From: a bacterium
Lineage (GTDB): Bacteria; Bacillota; Bacilli; Lactobacillales; Streptococcaceae
Length of the DNA stretch: 64,000 nucleotides
Assembly: GCA_905221505.1 (NCBI GenBank)
Contig: CAJNDL010000001.1
Location: forward strand, 159,942 to 223,941
Direction of reading: 5' to 3'
A model generated the notes under the pieces. The model saw nothing but the letters and a program-made list of their open reading frames with translations. It searched no databases and was not told the origin of the DNA. Of this stretch, positions 1 through 8,429 are shown piece by piece; positions within the stretch are counted from its first letter, which is position 1, and every line of letters starts with the position of its first letter. The position numbers and the translations under genes are program-made.

Positions 1-285
1 AAAGTTTCTGATGGTAAATTTAATACTCTAGAAGCTTGGAAGAAAGAATACTTCAAAGAAGTTGTGGATAAAGCTAAGGCAGGATTTAACCCTGTTACAA
101 TCGACGGTACTACATACAGTAGTTACGAAGATTTGAAGAATGCATTTGCTGCAGCTGTTGAAAAAGATAAAGCTACTCTTAAGAATGGATCAGTTAAATT
201 TGATAATACTGTTACACTTAAAGAAAAACTATACAAAAAACTTCTTCAACAAACAAACAGCTTTAAAACTTCAATCTTTAAATAA
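1..285 (+). CDS. zmpB: C-terminal end of ZmpB-type zinc metalloprotease (partial)
   Basis: An open frame enters from the left edge and stops at TAA 283-285, giving the last 94 residues of a larger protein. The tail is Lys-rich and ends in NSFKTSIFK, the kind of ending I associate with pneumococcal Zmp/IgA1-protease-family proteins. The following pabB and choline-binding genes match the zmpB neighbourhood. ZmpB is a large cell-wall-attached M26 metalloprotease, but its catalytic HExxH lies outside the window, so the assignment rests on the C-terminus and synteny. A GTG at 64 is internal, not a start. Confidence 0.7.
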   Translation, partial: KVSDGKFNTLEAWKKEYFKEVVDKAKAGFNPVTIDGTTYSSYEDLKNAFAAAVEKDKATLKNGSVKFDNTVTLKEKLYKKLLQQTNSFKTSIFK

Positions 286-292
286 TCGAAAT

Positions 293-330
293 CTCTCATC
301 TGCTTTTGCAGATGAGGGTTTTCTTATTTT
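293..330 (+). terminator. Rho-independent terminator of zmpB
   Basis: A 9-bp perfect stem CTCATCTGC/GCAGATGAG (295-303/308-316) with a TTTT loop is followed by a T-rich run. It ends just before the pabB promoter. Confidence 0.85.
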
Positions 331-331
331 A

Positions 332-340
332 TGCTATACT
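332..340 (+). promoter_or_regulatory. Extended -10 promoter of pabB
   Basis: TGC-TATACT (TG 332-333, -10 at 335-340). No good -35 is visible; that position falls in the terminator stem. The pabB ATG starts 7 nt after the -10, so transcription probably begins at or next to the ATG (leaderless). Confidence 0.65.
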
Positions 341-346
341 TAAGAT

Positions 347-2065
347 ATGCATAGAAAAACAGTGATTGATTTTAGGGCTTTGGGCGAGAGATACATCTTT
401 ACCCAGCCTATCAAAGAGTTGAAAACTAGAAATGTAGCAGAAGTAGCAGCCTTGCTGGCACAAGTGGAAAACTACCAAAAGCAGGGTTACTATGTGGTGG
501 GCTATGTCAGCTACGAGGCGGCACCAGCTTTTGAGGAGAAATTAGCAGTTCACAAGGCACCTTTGTTGGACGAGTATTTGCTTTATTTTACTGTTCACGA
601 TAGGGTGGAGACCTCCCCTATTCCTCTGGCTTATGATGAGGTTGATTTGCCCTCAAATTGGCAGGAAGTGACGTCTGCAGCAGACTATGAAAAGGCGATT
701 GCTCAGATTCACCATCATTTGCGGCAGGGGGATACCTATCAGGTCAACTATACTGTCCAACTCAAGCAGGACTTAACCGCCAATCCTTTTGCTATCTACA
801 ATCGTATAGTGGTAGAGCAGGAGGCGGGCTACAATGCTTATGTGGAACATGATGATATGGCAGTTATTTCCATGAGCCCAGAGCTCTTTTTTGAGCAAAA
901 TGACCGCGAGTTGACAACGCGACCAATGAAGGGAACGACTCAGCGTGGCATGACTGACCAAGAAGATCTTGACCAAGCTAGTTGGTTGGAGCAGGATCCT
1001 AAAAATCGGTCTGAAAATATGATGATTGTGGACCTCTTGCGCAATGATATGAACCGTATTTCTGAGGTGGGGAGTGAGCATGTAGAACGTCTGTGCCAAG
1101 TGGAACAGTATTCGACAGTTTGGCAGATGACTTCGACCATCAAGAGTCAGTTACGAGAGAGTGTTGACCTTGTTGAAATCTTCCGTTCTCTCTTTCCTTG
1201 TGGTTCCATAACGGGCGCTCCGAAAATTGCGACTATGGAGATTATCAAAAATTTGGAACCTCAACCGCGCGGAGTTTATTGTGGAACGATTGGTCTCTTG
1301 CTTCCAAATGGGCGAAGGATTTTCAATGTTGCCATTCGGACCATTCAACTGCATCAAGGGAAAGCCATATATGGAGTAGGTGGCGGCATTACATGGGATA
1401 GCACTTGGGAATCTGAATACCTCGAGGTTCATCAAAAGGCAGCTGTTCTCTATCGTAAACAAGCTCGCTTCCAACTGATTACAACTGGAAAAATTAGCCA
1501 AAAACAACTGCTGTTTGAAGAGCAACATATAGAAAGACTGAGAAAAGCAAGTCGATATTTTGCATATCCTTTTGATGCAGAAGACTTGAAACAAAAGATA
1601 GCGGCGGAGTGTCAGGCTTGTGACGCTAGTCAAGATTATCGTCTACGAATCAGTCTCGACAAGTCTGGAGAGATAGAACTCAGTCTCCAAGTATTAGCAC
1701 CCCTCAGTCCGACCTTCTGCCAAGCCAAACTTTGCCTGCAGGAAATGGATTTGAATCAAGTTTTTACCTACTTTAAAACGACTCATAGACCACATTTGAC
1801 AGTGGGAAATCAGGAAATCATCTATCACACTGCTGCTGGAGAACTGCTTGAAACATCTATTGGAAATTTGGTTCTGAAAATCGCTGGAAAGCTCTATACA
1901 CCGCCAGTCCGACTTGGCATCTTACCGGGAATTTATCGTCAGTATTTACTAGAAACAGGAAAAGTAGAAGAGAAAGTCTTGACCTTAAAAGACTTAGCCC
2001 AAGCAGAAGCTGCTTACGGCTGTAATGCAGTGAGAGGCTTGTATGAATTATTTATTCAAAAATAA
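347..2065 (+). CDS. pabB: Aminodeoxychorismate synthase component I fused to aminodeoxychorismate lyase domain
   Basis: This protein of 572 residues makes p-aminobenzoate for folate. The first ~370 residues are a chorismate-binding domain with RPMKGTTQRG (Lys195, the ADC synthase lysine; anthranilate synthases have Ala there), RSENMMIVDLLRND and GSITGAPK. The last ~190 residues resemble a class IV PLP lyase (PabC), including ETSIGNLV and a C-terminal GCNAVRGL. It therefore probably carries out both chorismate amination and pyruvate release. No pabA amidotransferase gene is adjacent. The ATG at 347 has no ribosome binding site and lies 7 nt after the -10. Confidence 0.9.
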   Translation: MHRKTVIDFRALGERYIFTQPIKELKTRNVAEVAALLAQVENYQKQGYYVVGYVSYEAAPAFEEKLAVHKAPLLDEYLLYFTVHDRVETSPIPLAYDEVDLPSNWQEVTSAADYEKAIAQIHHHLRQGDTYQVNYTVQLKQDLTANPFAIYNRIVVEQEAGYNAYVEHDDMAVISMSPELFFEQNDRELTTRPMKGTTQRGMTDQEDLDQASWLEQDPKNRSENMMIVDLLRNDMNRISEVGSEHVERLCQVEQYSTVWQMTSTIKSQLRESVDLVEIFRSLFPCGSITGAPKIATMEIIKNLEPQPRGVYCGTIGLLLPNGRRIFNVAIRTIQLHQGKAIYGVGGGITWDSTWESEYLEVHQKAAVLYRKQARFQLITTGKISQKQLLFEEQHIERLRKASRYFAYPFDAEDLKQKIAAECQACDASQDYRLRISLDKSGEIELSLQVLAPLSPTFCQAKLCLQEMDLNQVFTYFKTTHRPHLTVGNQEIIYHTAAGELLETSIGNLVLKIAGKLYTPPVRLGILPGIYRQYLLETGKVEEKVLTLKDLAQAEAAYGCNAVRGLYELFIQK

Positions 2066-2107
2066 GAATTGTAATGAAAAGTTATAAGGACTAGGATTGA
2101 TTTTTCC

Positions 2108-2136
2108 TTGAATTGAAGAAATAAATCTGATAAAAT
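2108..2136 (+). promoter_or_regulatory. Promoter of choline-binding protein gene
   Basis: -35 TTGAAT (2108-2113), 17-bp spacer, -10 TAAAAT (2131-2136). It is followed by the ribosome binding site GGAG at 2164-2167. Confidence 0.7.
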
Positions 2137-2173
2137 AAACATGAAATCGATATCATAATTATAGGAGAAAGTG

Positions 2174-3319
2174 ATGAACAAACGTCTATTTTTAAAAATG
2201 AGTCTGGCTACCTTGCCAGTTTTAGCCTTGTTTTCACAACCTGTGTTAGCAGAAGAAAACATCCATTTTTCTAGCTGTATGGAAGCTTGGGCTAATGGCT
2301 ATTCGGATCTTCATGAGGGGGATCCTGGTTATTCTGCCAAGTTAGACCGCGATCATGATGGTGTGGCTTGCGAATTGAAAAATGCTCCTAAGGGTGCCTT
2401 TAAAGCAAAACAAGCAACTGCGGCTCAAACCAACACAACTTCATCTACAACAAGTGGTTGGGTTAAGCAGGACGGTGCTTGGTACTACTTTGATGGAAAT
2501 GGAAATCCAGTGAAAAATACTTGGCAAGGAAGTTATTACCTGAAAGCAGACGGTAAAATGGCCCAGAGCGAATGGATTTATGATGATTCTTATCAAGCTT
2601 GGTATTACTTGAAATCAGATGGATCTTATGCTTACAGTACATGGCAAGGAGCTTACTACCTTAAATCAAACGGAAAAATGGCACAAGGTGAATGGGTTTA
2701 TGACTCTTCTTACCAAGCCTGGTATTACTTGAAATCCGATGGTTCTTATGCTCGCAATGCTTGGCAAGGGAACTACTATTTGAAATCGGATGGTAAAATG
2801 GCTATAAATGAATGGGTTTATGATGCTACCTATCAAGCTTGGTATTACTTGAAATCAGATGGATCTTATGCTTATAGTACATGGCAAGGAAATTACTATT
2901 TAAAATCGAATGGTAAAATGGCTGTCAATGAATGGGTTGATGGTGGACGTTATTATGTTGGGGCTGACGGAGTTTGGAAGGAAGGTCAAGCAAGTACAGC
3001 TTCTTCTAGTAATGATAGCAATAGTGAATATTCTGCTGCTTTAGGAAAGGCAAAAAGTTATAATTCGTTATTCCACATGTCAAAAAAACGTATGTATAGA
3101 CAATTAACTTCTGATTTTGATAAATTTTCAAATGGTGCAGCTCAATATGCGGTTGATCATTTAGAAGCCGATTATAAATATAATGCTTTATTTAATGCTA
3201 AAAATTATAGAAAATTATTTAATATGTCTAAATCTCGTCTCATCAATCAATTGACCTCTTCTATAGATGGCTTTACAGAGGAAGAAGCTAACTATGCAAT
3301 TAATCATTTAGATGACTAA
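2174..3319 (+). CDS. Choline-binding surface protein with Excalibur and two Ltp-type domains
   Basis: A secreted protein of 381 residues. Its signal peptide ends near residue 26 (PVLA). Residues 31-67 form an Excalibur calcium-binding domain with DRDHDGVACE. From about residue 95 there are choline-binding (cell-wall-binding) repeats: four units of 40 residues of the WQGxYYLKSxGKMA type, the last one short. From about 290 to the end there are two copies of a ~44-residue module with MSKKRMYRQLTS / MSKSRLINQLTS and QYAVDHL / NYAINHL, the pattern of the Ltp (host-cell-surface lipoprotein) family linked to phage superinfection exclusion. It is expected to sit on teichoic-acid choline. ATG 2174 is chosen over GTG 2171 for RBS spacing. 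The C-terminal part is clearly more AT-rich than the repeats. Function is unknown. Confidence 0.8.
   Translation: MNKRLFLKMSLATLPVLALFSQPVLAEENIHFSSCMEAWANGYSDLHEGDPGYSAKLDRDHDGVACELKNAPKGAFKAKQATAAQTNTTSSTTSGWVKQDGAWYYFDGNGNPVKNTWQGSYYLKADGKMAQSEWIYDDSYQAWYYLKSDGSYAYSTWQGAYYLKSNGKMAQGEWVYDSSYQAWYYLKSDGSYARNAWQGNYYLKSDGKMAINEWVYDATYQAWYYLKSDGSYAYSTWQGNYYLKSNGKMAVNEWVDGGRYYVGADGVWKEGQASTASSSNDSNSEYSAALGKAKSYNSLFHMSKKRMYRQLTSDFDKFSNGAAQYAVDHLEADYKYNALFNAKNYRKLFNMSKSRLINQLTSSIDGFTEEEANYAINHLDD
2522..2987 (+). repeat. 120-bp tandem coding repeats of the choline-binding domain
   Basis: Repeat units start at 2522, 2642, 2762 and 2882, exactly 120 bp apart. Each encodes 40 residues beginning WQG; the fourth is truncated after about 105 bp. 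Units differ by scattered substitutions, mostly silent or in the variable positions. Confidence 0.85.
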
Positions 3320-3348
3320 CAGATACTGGTAGGCGAAAAATTCCTTAT

Positions 3349-3390
3349 AATTCATTCACGCAAACCTTTGCATAAATGAGTGAATTTTGT
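3349..3390 (+). terminator. Probable terminator after the choline-binding protein gene
   Basis: AATTCATTC (3349-3357) pairs with GAGTGAATT (3378-3386) with one G-T pair, followed by TTTTGTT. The loop is long, so this is a weak call. Confidence 0.45.
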
Positions 3391-3396
3391 TATACT
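3388..3396 (+). promoter_or_regulatory. Extended -10 promoter of glk
   Basis: TGT-TATACT with -10 at 3391-3396, about 48 bp before the glk start. Confidence 0.6.
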
Positions 3397-3444
3397 AGTA
3401 CTGTAAGCATTTTCAATTAATTTATAATGAAAAAGGAGAATATG

Positions 3445-4404
3445 ATGAGTCAAAAGATTATTGGGATTGACCTTGGTGGAACTTCTATCAAATTTGCAAT
3501 CTTGACAACAGCAGGAGAAATCCAAGAAAAATGGTCTATCAAGACCAATATTTTGGATGAGGGAAGTCATATCGTTGATGATATGATTGAGTCTATTCAA
3601 CACCGTTTGGACTTGCTTGGATTGGTAGCAGCGGACTTCCAAGGTATTGGAATGGGATCACCAGGTGTGGTTGATCGTGAAAAAGGAACTGTTATTGGTG
3701 CCTACAACTTGAACTGGAAAACCCTTCAACCAATTAAAGAGAAAATTGAAAAAGCCTTGGGGATTCCATTCTTCATAGATAATGATGCCAACGTGGCAGC
3801 TCTTGGTGAGCGATGGATGGGTGCTGGTGATAACCAACCGGATGTTGTCTTTATGACACTTGGTACAGGTGTTGGTGGCGGTATCGTCGCAGAAGGAAAA
3901 TTGCTTCACGGTGTTGCTGGTGCAGCAGGTGAGCTTGGCCACATCACTGTTGACTTTGACCAACCAATCGCATGTACTTGTGGTAAGAAAGGCTGTCTTG
4001 AGACAGTTGCTTCAGCAACAGGGATTGTCAACTTGACTCGTCGCTATGCCGATGAATACGAAGGCGATGCAGCCTTGAAACGCTTGATTGATAATGGAGA
4101 AGAAGTGACAGCTAAGACTGTCTTTGACCTTGCAAAAGAAGGAGACGACCTTGCTTTGATCGTTTACCGTAACTTCTCACGTTACTTGGGAATCGCTTGT
4201 GCCAACATCGGTTCAATTCTCAACCCATCAACAATCGTCATCGGTGGTGGTGTGTCGGCTGCAGGAGAATTCCTTCTACAAGGTGTTCAAAAAGTCTACG
4301 ACGAAAATAGCTTCCCACAAGTACGTACATCTACTAAATTGGCTCTTGCAACTCTAGGAAATGACGCTGGAGTAATCGGAGCAGCATCACTTGTATTGCA
4401 ATAA
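3445..4404 (+). CDS. glk: Glucokinase, ROK family
   Basis: The 319-residue cytoplasmic sugar kinase phosphorylates glucose with ATP, feeding glycolysis when glucose arrives unphosphorylated. The N-terminal phosphate loop is IGIDLGGTSIKF. The ROK zinc motif is CTCGKKGCLE, with an upstream GELGH. The frame is open from ATG 3427, but AAGGAG at 3433-3438 lies inside that extension and is correctly spaced 6 nt before ATG 3445, which gives the usual ROK length. It is followed by its own terminator. Confidence 0.92.
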   Translation: MSQKIIGIDLGGTSIKFAILTTAGEIQEKWSIKTNILDEGSHIVDDMIESIQHRLDLLGLVAADFQGIGMGSPGVVDREKGTVIGAYNLNWKTLQPIKEKIEKALGIPFFIDNDANVAALGERWMGAGDNQPDVVFMTLGTGVGGGIVAEGKLLHGVAGAAGELGHITVDFDQPIACTCGKKGCLETVASATGIVNLTRRYADEYEGDAALKRLIDNGEEVTAKTVFDLAKEGDDLALIVYRNFSRYLGIACANIGSILNPSTIVIGGGVSAAGEFLLQGVQKVYDENSFPQVRTSTKLALATLGNDAGVIGAASLVLQ

Positions 4405-4410
4405 AATAAT

Positions 4411-4463
4411 AAAAGGAGAAAGACACTACTTTAAAGCGAGTGATTTTCCTCCTTTCTTTTTTT
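4411..4463 (+). terminator. Terminator of glk
   Basis: AAAAGGAGAAA pairs with TTTTCCTCCTTT (one bulge), followed by CTTTTTTT. It directly precedes the thyA promoter. Confidence 0.7.
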
Positions 4464-4464
4464 A

Positions 4465-4473
4465 TGCTATACT
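4465..4473 (+). promoter_or_regulatory. Extended -10 promoter of thyA
   Basis: TGC-TATACT (-10 at 4468-4473), about 30 bp before the thyA ATG. Confidence 0.6.
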
Positions 4474-4502
4474 AGTTAAGACAATAAATGAGGTGAGAGT
4501 AA

Positions 4503-5342
4503 ATGACAAAAGCAGATACGATTTTTAAAGAAAATATTGAACGAATCCTCAAAGACGGTGTCTTTTCTGAGCAGGCACGTCCCAAGTACAAGGATGGAAC
4601 TGTTGCTAACTCCAAGTACATAACAGGAGCCTTTTCTGAGTATGACTTGGCAAAGGGGGAATTCCCTATCACAACCTTGCGTCCTATCGCTATCAAATCC
4701 GCCATCAAAGAAGTTCTCTGGATTTACCAAGACCAGTCAAATAGCCTAGACGTGCTCAATGACAAGTACAATGTTCACTACTGGAATGACTGGGAAGTGG
4801 GGGATACAGGAACTATTGGTGAGCGCTATGGTGCTGTTGTTAAGAAACACGATATCATCAATAAGCTTCTCAAGCAGTTGGAAGCCAACCCTTGGAACCG
4901 CCGCAATATCATTTCGCTCTGGGATTACCAAGCTTTCGAAGAAACAGACGGGCTGCTTCCATGCGCCTTTCAGACCATGTTTGATGTCCGCCGTGTTGAT
5001 GGTGAAATCTATCTGGATGCGACCTTGACCCAGCGCTCAAACGATATGCTGGTGGCCCACCACATCAACGCTATGCAGTATGTGGCTTTGCAGATGATGA
5101 TTGCCAAACATTTTGGCTGGAAGGTTGGGAAGTTCTTCTACTTCATCAACAACCTCCATATCTATGACAATCAATTTGAACAAGCTCAGGAATTGCTTCG
5201 TCGTGAACCGTCTGACTGCCAACCACGCTTGGTTTTGAATGTTCCTGATGGGACTAATTTCTTTGATATCAAAGCAGAAGATTTTGAGTTGGTGGATTAT
5301 GACCCTGTCAAGCCACAGTTGAAGTTTGACCTAGCTATTTAA
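4503..5342 (+). CDS. thyA: Thymidylate synthase
   Basis: The 279-residue enzyme methylates dUMP to dTMP using methylenetetrahydrofolate. The nucleophile is Cys154 in LPCAFQTMF; the usual following His is Ala here, as in other streptococcal ThyA proteins I recall. [16 protein letters not shown] and [10 protein letters not shown] are the dUMP/folate motifs. The GAGGTGAG ribosome binding site supports ATG 4503. It is transcribed alone between two terminators and is functionally linked to folate synthesis (pabB upstream). Confidence 0.95.
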   Translation: MTKADTIFKENIERILKDGVFSEQARPKYKDGTVANSKYITGAFSEYDLAKGEFPITTLRPIAIKSAIKEVLWIYQDQSNSLDVLNDKYNVHYWNDWEVGDTGTIGERYGAVVKKHDIINKLLKQLEANPWNRRNIISLWDYQAFEETDGLLPCAFQTMFDVRRVDGEIYLDATLTQRSNDMLVAHHINAMQYVALQMMIAKHFGWKVGKFFYFINNLHIYDNQFEQAQELLRREPSDCQPRLVLNVPDGTNFFDIKAEDFELVDYDPVKPQLKFDLAI

Positions 5343-5352
5343 AAGAACAGAA

Positions 5353-5387
5353 AAAAGAAGTTGAGACAATAAATCCCAACTTCTTTT
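5353..5387. terminator. Bidirectional terminator between thyA and the DUF3042 gene
   Basis: A perfect 11-bp stem AAAAGAAGTTG/CAACTTCTTTT (5353-5363/5377-5387) has A and T tracts on both sides. It serves two convergent genes. Confidence 0.88.
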
Positions 5388-5392
5388 GTTTC

Positions 5393-5563
5393 TTAACGTG
5401 ATACGCGGCGACGAGCTGCTTTTTTACGGTTTTCTTCGATGAAAGCTGCTTTTTGCTCTTCTGGTTCGATTACTTTCTTTTTAAATGCGTATACTGCGCC
5501 TGCAAGTGCAGCGACAGTTCCTGCGACACCTGTTACAAGACCTTTAGCGAATCCTTTAGCCAT
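5393..5563 (-). CDS. Small DUF3042-family protein
   Basis: A 56-residue basic protein on the minus strand: MAKGFAKGLVTGVAGTVAAL, then a hydrophobic helix up to VYAF, a KKKVIEPEE linker and an Arg/Lys-rich tail ending RRRVSR. GGAGGA lies 6 nt before the ATG. The layout fits the DUF3042 family found across lactobacilli and streptococci, a probable single-span membrane or membrane-associated protein of unknown function. Its tail could contact nucleic acid or phospholipid, but nothing here decides this. Confidence 0.85.
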   Translation of the reverse strand: MAKGFAKGLVTGVAGTVAALAGAVYAFKKKVIEPEEQKAAFIEENRKKAARRRVSR

Positions 5564-5635
5564 GAGTCTTCCTCCTTTATCTTCTTAATCAGCCAGCCTC
5601 CTCAAGAGGTCACATTTTTCTGACTGACCTTTTTG

Positions 5636-5644
5636 TGTTATAAT
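5636..5644 (+). promoter_or_regulatory. Extended -10 promoter of the miaA operon
   Basis: TGT-TATAAT with a perfect -10 at 5639-5644, followed by AAGGA and ATG 5684. Confidence 0.7.
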
Positions 5645-5683
5645 AATAGTAACGAAAAAATGGGAATTTTTCAAGGAAAAAAG

Positions 5684-6568
5684 ATGAAAACAAAAATAAT
5701 TGTGATTGTTGGACCGACTGCTGTTGGAAAAACTGCTCTTGCCATTGAAGTGGCCAAGCGCTTTGGTGGGGAAGTTGTTAGCGGCGATAGTCAGCAAGTT
5801 TACCGAGGTCTAGATATTGGGACGGCTAAGGCTAGTCCAGAAGAGCAGGCGGCTGTTCCTCATCATTTAATCGATGTTAGAGAGGTAACCGAGTCTTACT
5901 CGGCTTTTGATTTTGTTTCAGAAGCTAAGATAGCTATTGAGGATATTCACAGCCGTGGCAAGCTAGCCATTATTGCTGGTGGTACTGGACTTTATATCCA
6001 GAGCTTGTTAGAAGGCTACCATCTAGGTGGGGAGACTCCTCATGAGGAGATTCTAGCTTATCGAGCTAGTTTAGAGCCTTATACAGATGAGGAATTAGCT
6101 CATCTTGTGGAGCAAGCAGGCCTTGAGATTCCTCAGTTTAATCGTCGTCGTGCTATGCGTGCCTTAGAAATAGCCCATTTTGGTCAGGATCTGGAAAATC
6201 AAGAGAGCTTGTATGAACCGCTGATTATCTGCTTGGATGATGAACGCAGTCAGCTTTATGAACGTATCAACCACCGAGTGGATCTGATGTTTGAGGCTGG
6301 TCTTTTGGATGAGGCTAAGTGGCTTTATGACCATTACCCTGATGTGCAGGCTGCCAAAGGCATTGGCTATAAGGAACTCTTTCCTTATTTCCGTGGAGAG
6401 CAGACCTTGGAGGAAGCGAGTGAGAGTCTTAAACAGGCGACTCGTCGTTTTGCCAAGCGTCAGCTGACCTGGTTCCGTAATCGTATGCAAGTCACCTTTT
6501 ATCAGATTGGAGAATCTGGTGTGCAAGACTGCATTTTAAGCCAGATAGAGGAGTTTTTAGATGATTGA
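5684..6568 (+). CDS. miaA: tRNA dimethylallyltransferase
   Basis: The 294-residue enzyme transfers a dimethylallyl group to A37 of tRNAs reading UNN codons. The P-loop [10 protein letters not shown] is at residues 9-18, followed by [16 protein letters not shown] and [11 protein letters not shown] 5684 has an AAGGAAA site upstream; an in-frame ATG at 5660 lacks one. It is the first gene of a tight operon and overlaps hflX by 8 nt, suggesting translational coupling. Confidence 0.95.
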   Translation: MKTKIIVIVGPTAVGKTALAIEVAKRFGGEVVSGDSQQVYRGLDIGTAKASPEEQAAVPHHLIDVREVTESYSAFDFVSEAKIAIEDIHSRGKLAIIAGGTGLYIQSLLEGYHLGGETPHEEILAYRASLEPYTDEELAHLVEQAGLEIPQFNRRRAMRALEIAHFGQDLENQESLYEPLIICLDDERSQLYERINHRVDLMFEAGLLDEAKWLYDHYPDVQAAKGIGYKELFPYFRGEQTLEEASESLKQATRRFAKRQLTWFRNRMQVTFYQIGESGVQDCILSQIEEFLDD

Positions 6569-7799
6569 TACGGAGAAAAAAGAGGAGCGAGTCCTGCTTA
6601 TCGGTGTAGAATTGCAGGGCATGGACAATTTTGACCTCTCCATGGAAGAATTGGCCAGTCTAGCCAAGACAGCTGGTGCCGTCGTAGTCGATAGTTACAG
6701 GCAAAAACGTGAAAAGTATGACTCCAAGACCTTCGTCGGTTCTGGTAAGTTGGAAGAAATTGCGCTCATGGTGGATGCAGAAGAGATTACCACTGTCATT
6801 GTTAACAACCGCTTGACTCCACGGCAAAATGTCAATCTGGAGGAAGTTCTCGGTGTCAAGGTAATTGACCGTATGCAGTTGATTTTGGATATCTTTGCCA
6901 TGCGGGCTCGAAGCCATGAAGGGAAACTCCAAGTGCATTTGGCTCAGTTAAAATATCTCTTGCCGCGCTTGGTTGGTCAGGGAATTATGCTCAGCCGTCA
7001 GGCAGGGGGAATTGGTTCCCGTGGACCAGGTGAAAGCCAGCTGGAGCTGAATCGTCGTAGCGTTCGCAATCAAATCACGGATATTGAGCGCCAACTCAAG
7101 GTGGTTGAGAAAAATCGGGCCACTGTCAGAGAAAAACGTCTGGAGTCGAGTACCTTTAAGATTGGCTTGATTGGCTACACCAATGCTGGGAAATCGACCA
7201 TTATGAATACCTTGACCAGTAAGACCCAGTATGAGGCAGATGAGCTGTTTGCGACTCTGGATGCGACGACTAAGAGTATTCATCTAGGAGGGAATCTCCA
7301 AGTAACTTTGACTGATACGGTTGGCTTTATCCAAGATTTGCCGACAGAGTTGGTGTCCAGTTTCAAGTCAACCTTGGAAGAAAGCAAGCATGTGGATCTT
7401 CTGGTTCATGTTATCGATGCCAGCAATCCTTACCACGAGGAGCATGAAAAAACGGTCCTGTCTATCATGAAGGATTTGGATATGGAGGATATTCCTCGCT
7501 TGACCCTTTATAATAAAGCGGATTTGGTGGAGGACTTTACGCCGACCCAAACGCCATATGCCCTCATTTCTGCCAAGTCTGAGGATAGTCGTGAGAACTT
7601 GCAGGCTCTGTTTTTAGAGAAAATCAAGGAGATTTTTGAGAGATTTACTCTGCGCGTACCTTTTTCAAAATCCTACAAGATTCATGATCTAGAAAGTGTT
7701 GCGATTCTGGAAGAGCGCGACTATCAAGATGATGGAGAAGTTATTACAGGCTACATTTCTGAGAAAAACAAATGGAGGTTAGAGGAATTTTATGACTGA
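6561..7799 (+). CDS. hflX: Ribosome-associated GTPase HflX
   Basis: A 412-residue GTPase with an N-terminal HflX domain ([28 protein letters not shown]), then G motifs [19 protein letters not shown] and NKAD. HflX proteins split or rescue stalled 70S ribosomes. It overlaps miaA upstream and the next gene downstream by 8 nt each, so the three are probably translated together. Confidence 0.95.
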   Translation: MIDTEKKEERVLLIGVELQGMDNFDLSMEELASLAKTAGAVVVDSYRQKREKYDSKTFVGSGKLEEIALMVDAEEITTVIVNNRLTPRQNVNLEEVLGVKVIDRMQLILDIFAMRARSHEGKLQVHLAQLKYLLPRLVGQGIMLSRQAGGIGSRGPGESQLELNRRSVRNQITDIERQLKVVEKNRATVREKRLESSTFKIGLIGYTNAGKSTIMNTLTSKTQYEADELFATLDATTKSIHLGGNLQVTLTDTVGFIQDLPTELVSSFKSTLEESKHVDLLVHVIDASNPYHEEHEKTVLSIMKDLDMEDIPRLTLYNKADLVEDFTPTQTPYALISAKSEDSRENLQALFLEKIKEIFERFTLRVPFSKSYKIHDLESVAILEERDYQDDGEVITGYISEKNKWRLEEFYD

Positions 7800-8415
7800 T
7801 ATTAAAACGTTGGCTCTAAAGTATGGAGGTTATACAAGTCTGGATAAGGTCTATCTGGATCAACTTCTAGCTGGTAAAACAGAGCAGGAGCAGTTGGCAC
7901 TGATCACGCCTCCGCCCAGCGTTGTCAATGCCTATTTTGCAGAACTGTACCAGAAAAAAAGTCCTGAGGCTGCGACGGATTATTTTGCAGAACTCAGTCA
8001 GGAACTGAATTTCTACAATGCTGAGCCAAGCTTCACTCTTGAAAACAAGCCTTTTATTCGGCTCAATCTGTCTGGAAAATCCTTTGGTTTTTGTTATGAG
8101 AGTGAGGGTCTGGGTCGAATTTTCTCTGAAAATGAAGAGGTTATTTCAGAAGACTTGCTTTTTGAGATTGCGCAAATTTTCCCCCATCAGCTAGTCTTTG
8201 AGGAGTCTGGAAAGATTTACATGAAGGCTGTAGGGGACGAGGAAGTTGTTAGTGTGGAGAGTCTCACGGCTTTGACTGATTTAGAAAGCTTGGCTGATGG
8301 TCGTAAGCGTCTCAAAGGCTACAGCCAAGAGGATTTACTGCAAGAAGCTACTGCTTTTTCTGGCAAGCGCTATTTCCGATCGGAAAACCGCACAGCCATG
8401 TTATATATTGATTAA
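7792..8415 (+). CDS. Conserved hypothetical protein
   Basis: A 207-residue soluble protein that I do not recognise as a named family. It has no signal peptide or membrane segment. The middle contains a mixed strand-rich part ([20 protein letters not shown]); the ends are acidic and helix-rich. GGAGGTTAGAGG supports ATG 7792, which overlaps the hflX stop by 8 nt. Its position between hflX and rnz suggests a role near RNA or ribosome metabolism, but this is only context. Confidence 0.8.
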   Translation: MTDIKTLALKYGGYTSLDKVYLDQLLAGKTEQEQLALITPPPSVVNAYFAELYQKKSPEAATDYFAELSQELNFYNAEPSFTLENKPFIRLNLSGKSFGFCYESEGLGRIFSENEEVISEDLLFEIAQIFPHQLVFEESGKIYMKAVGDEEVVSVESLTALTDLESLADGRKRLKGYSQEDLLQEATAFSGKRYFRSENRTAMLYID

Positions 8416-8429
8416 TTAGAAAGTATCGG

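Noticed and set aside
64-285. Separate 73-residue gene starting at GTG 64
   Set aside because: The frame is open to the window edge and lacks a ribosome binding site; it is the tail of the metalloprotease.
2522-2987. Non-coding tandem repeat
   Set aside because: The period is 120 bp, in frame throughout, and encodes choline-binding repeats.
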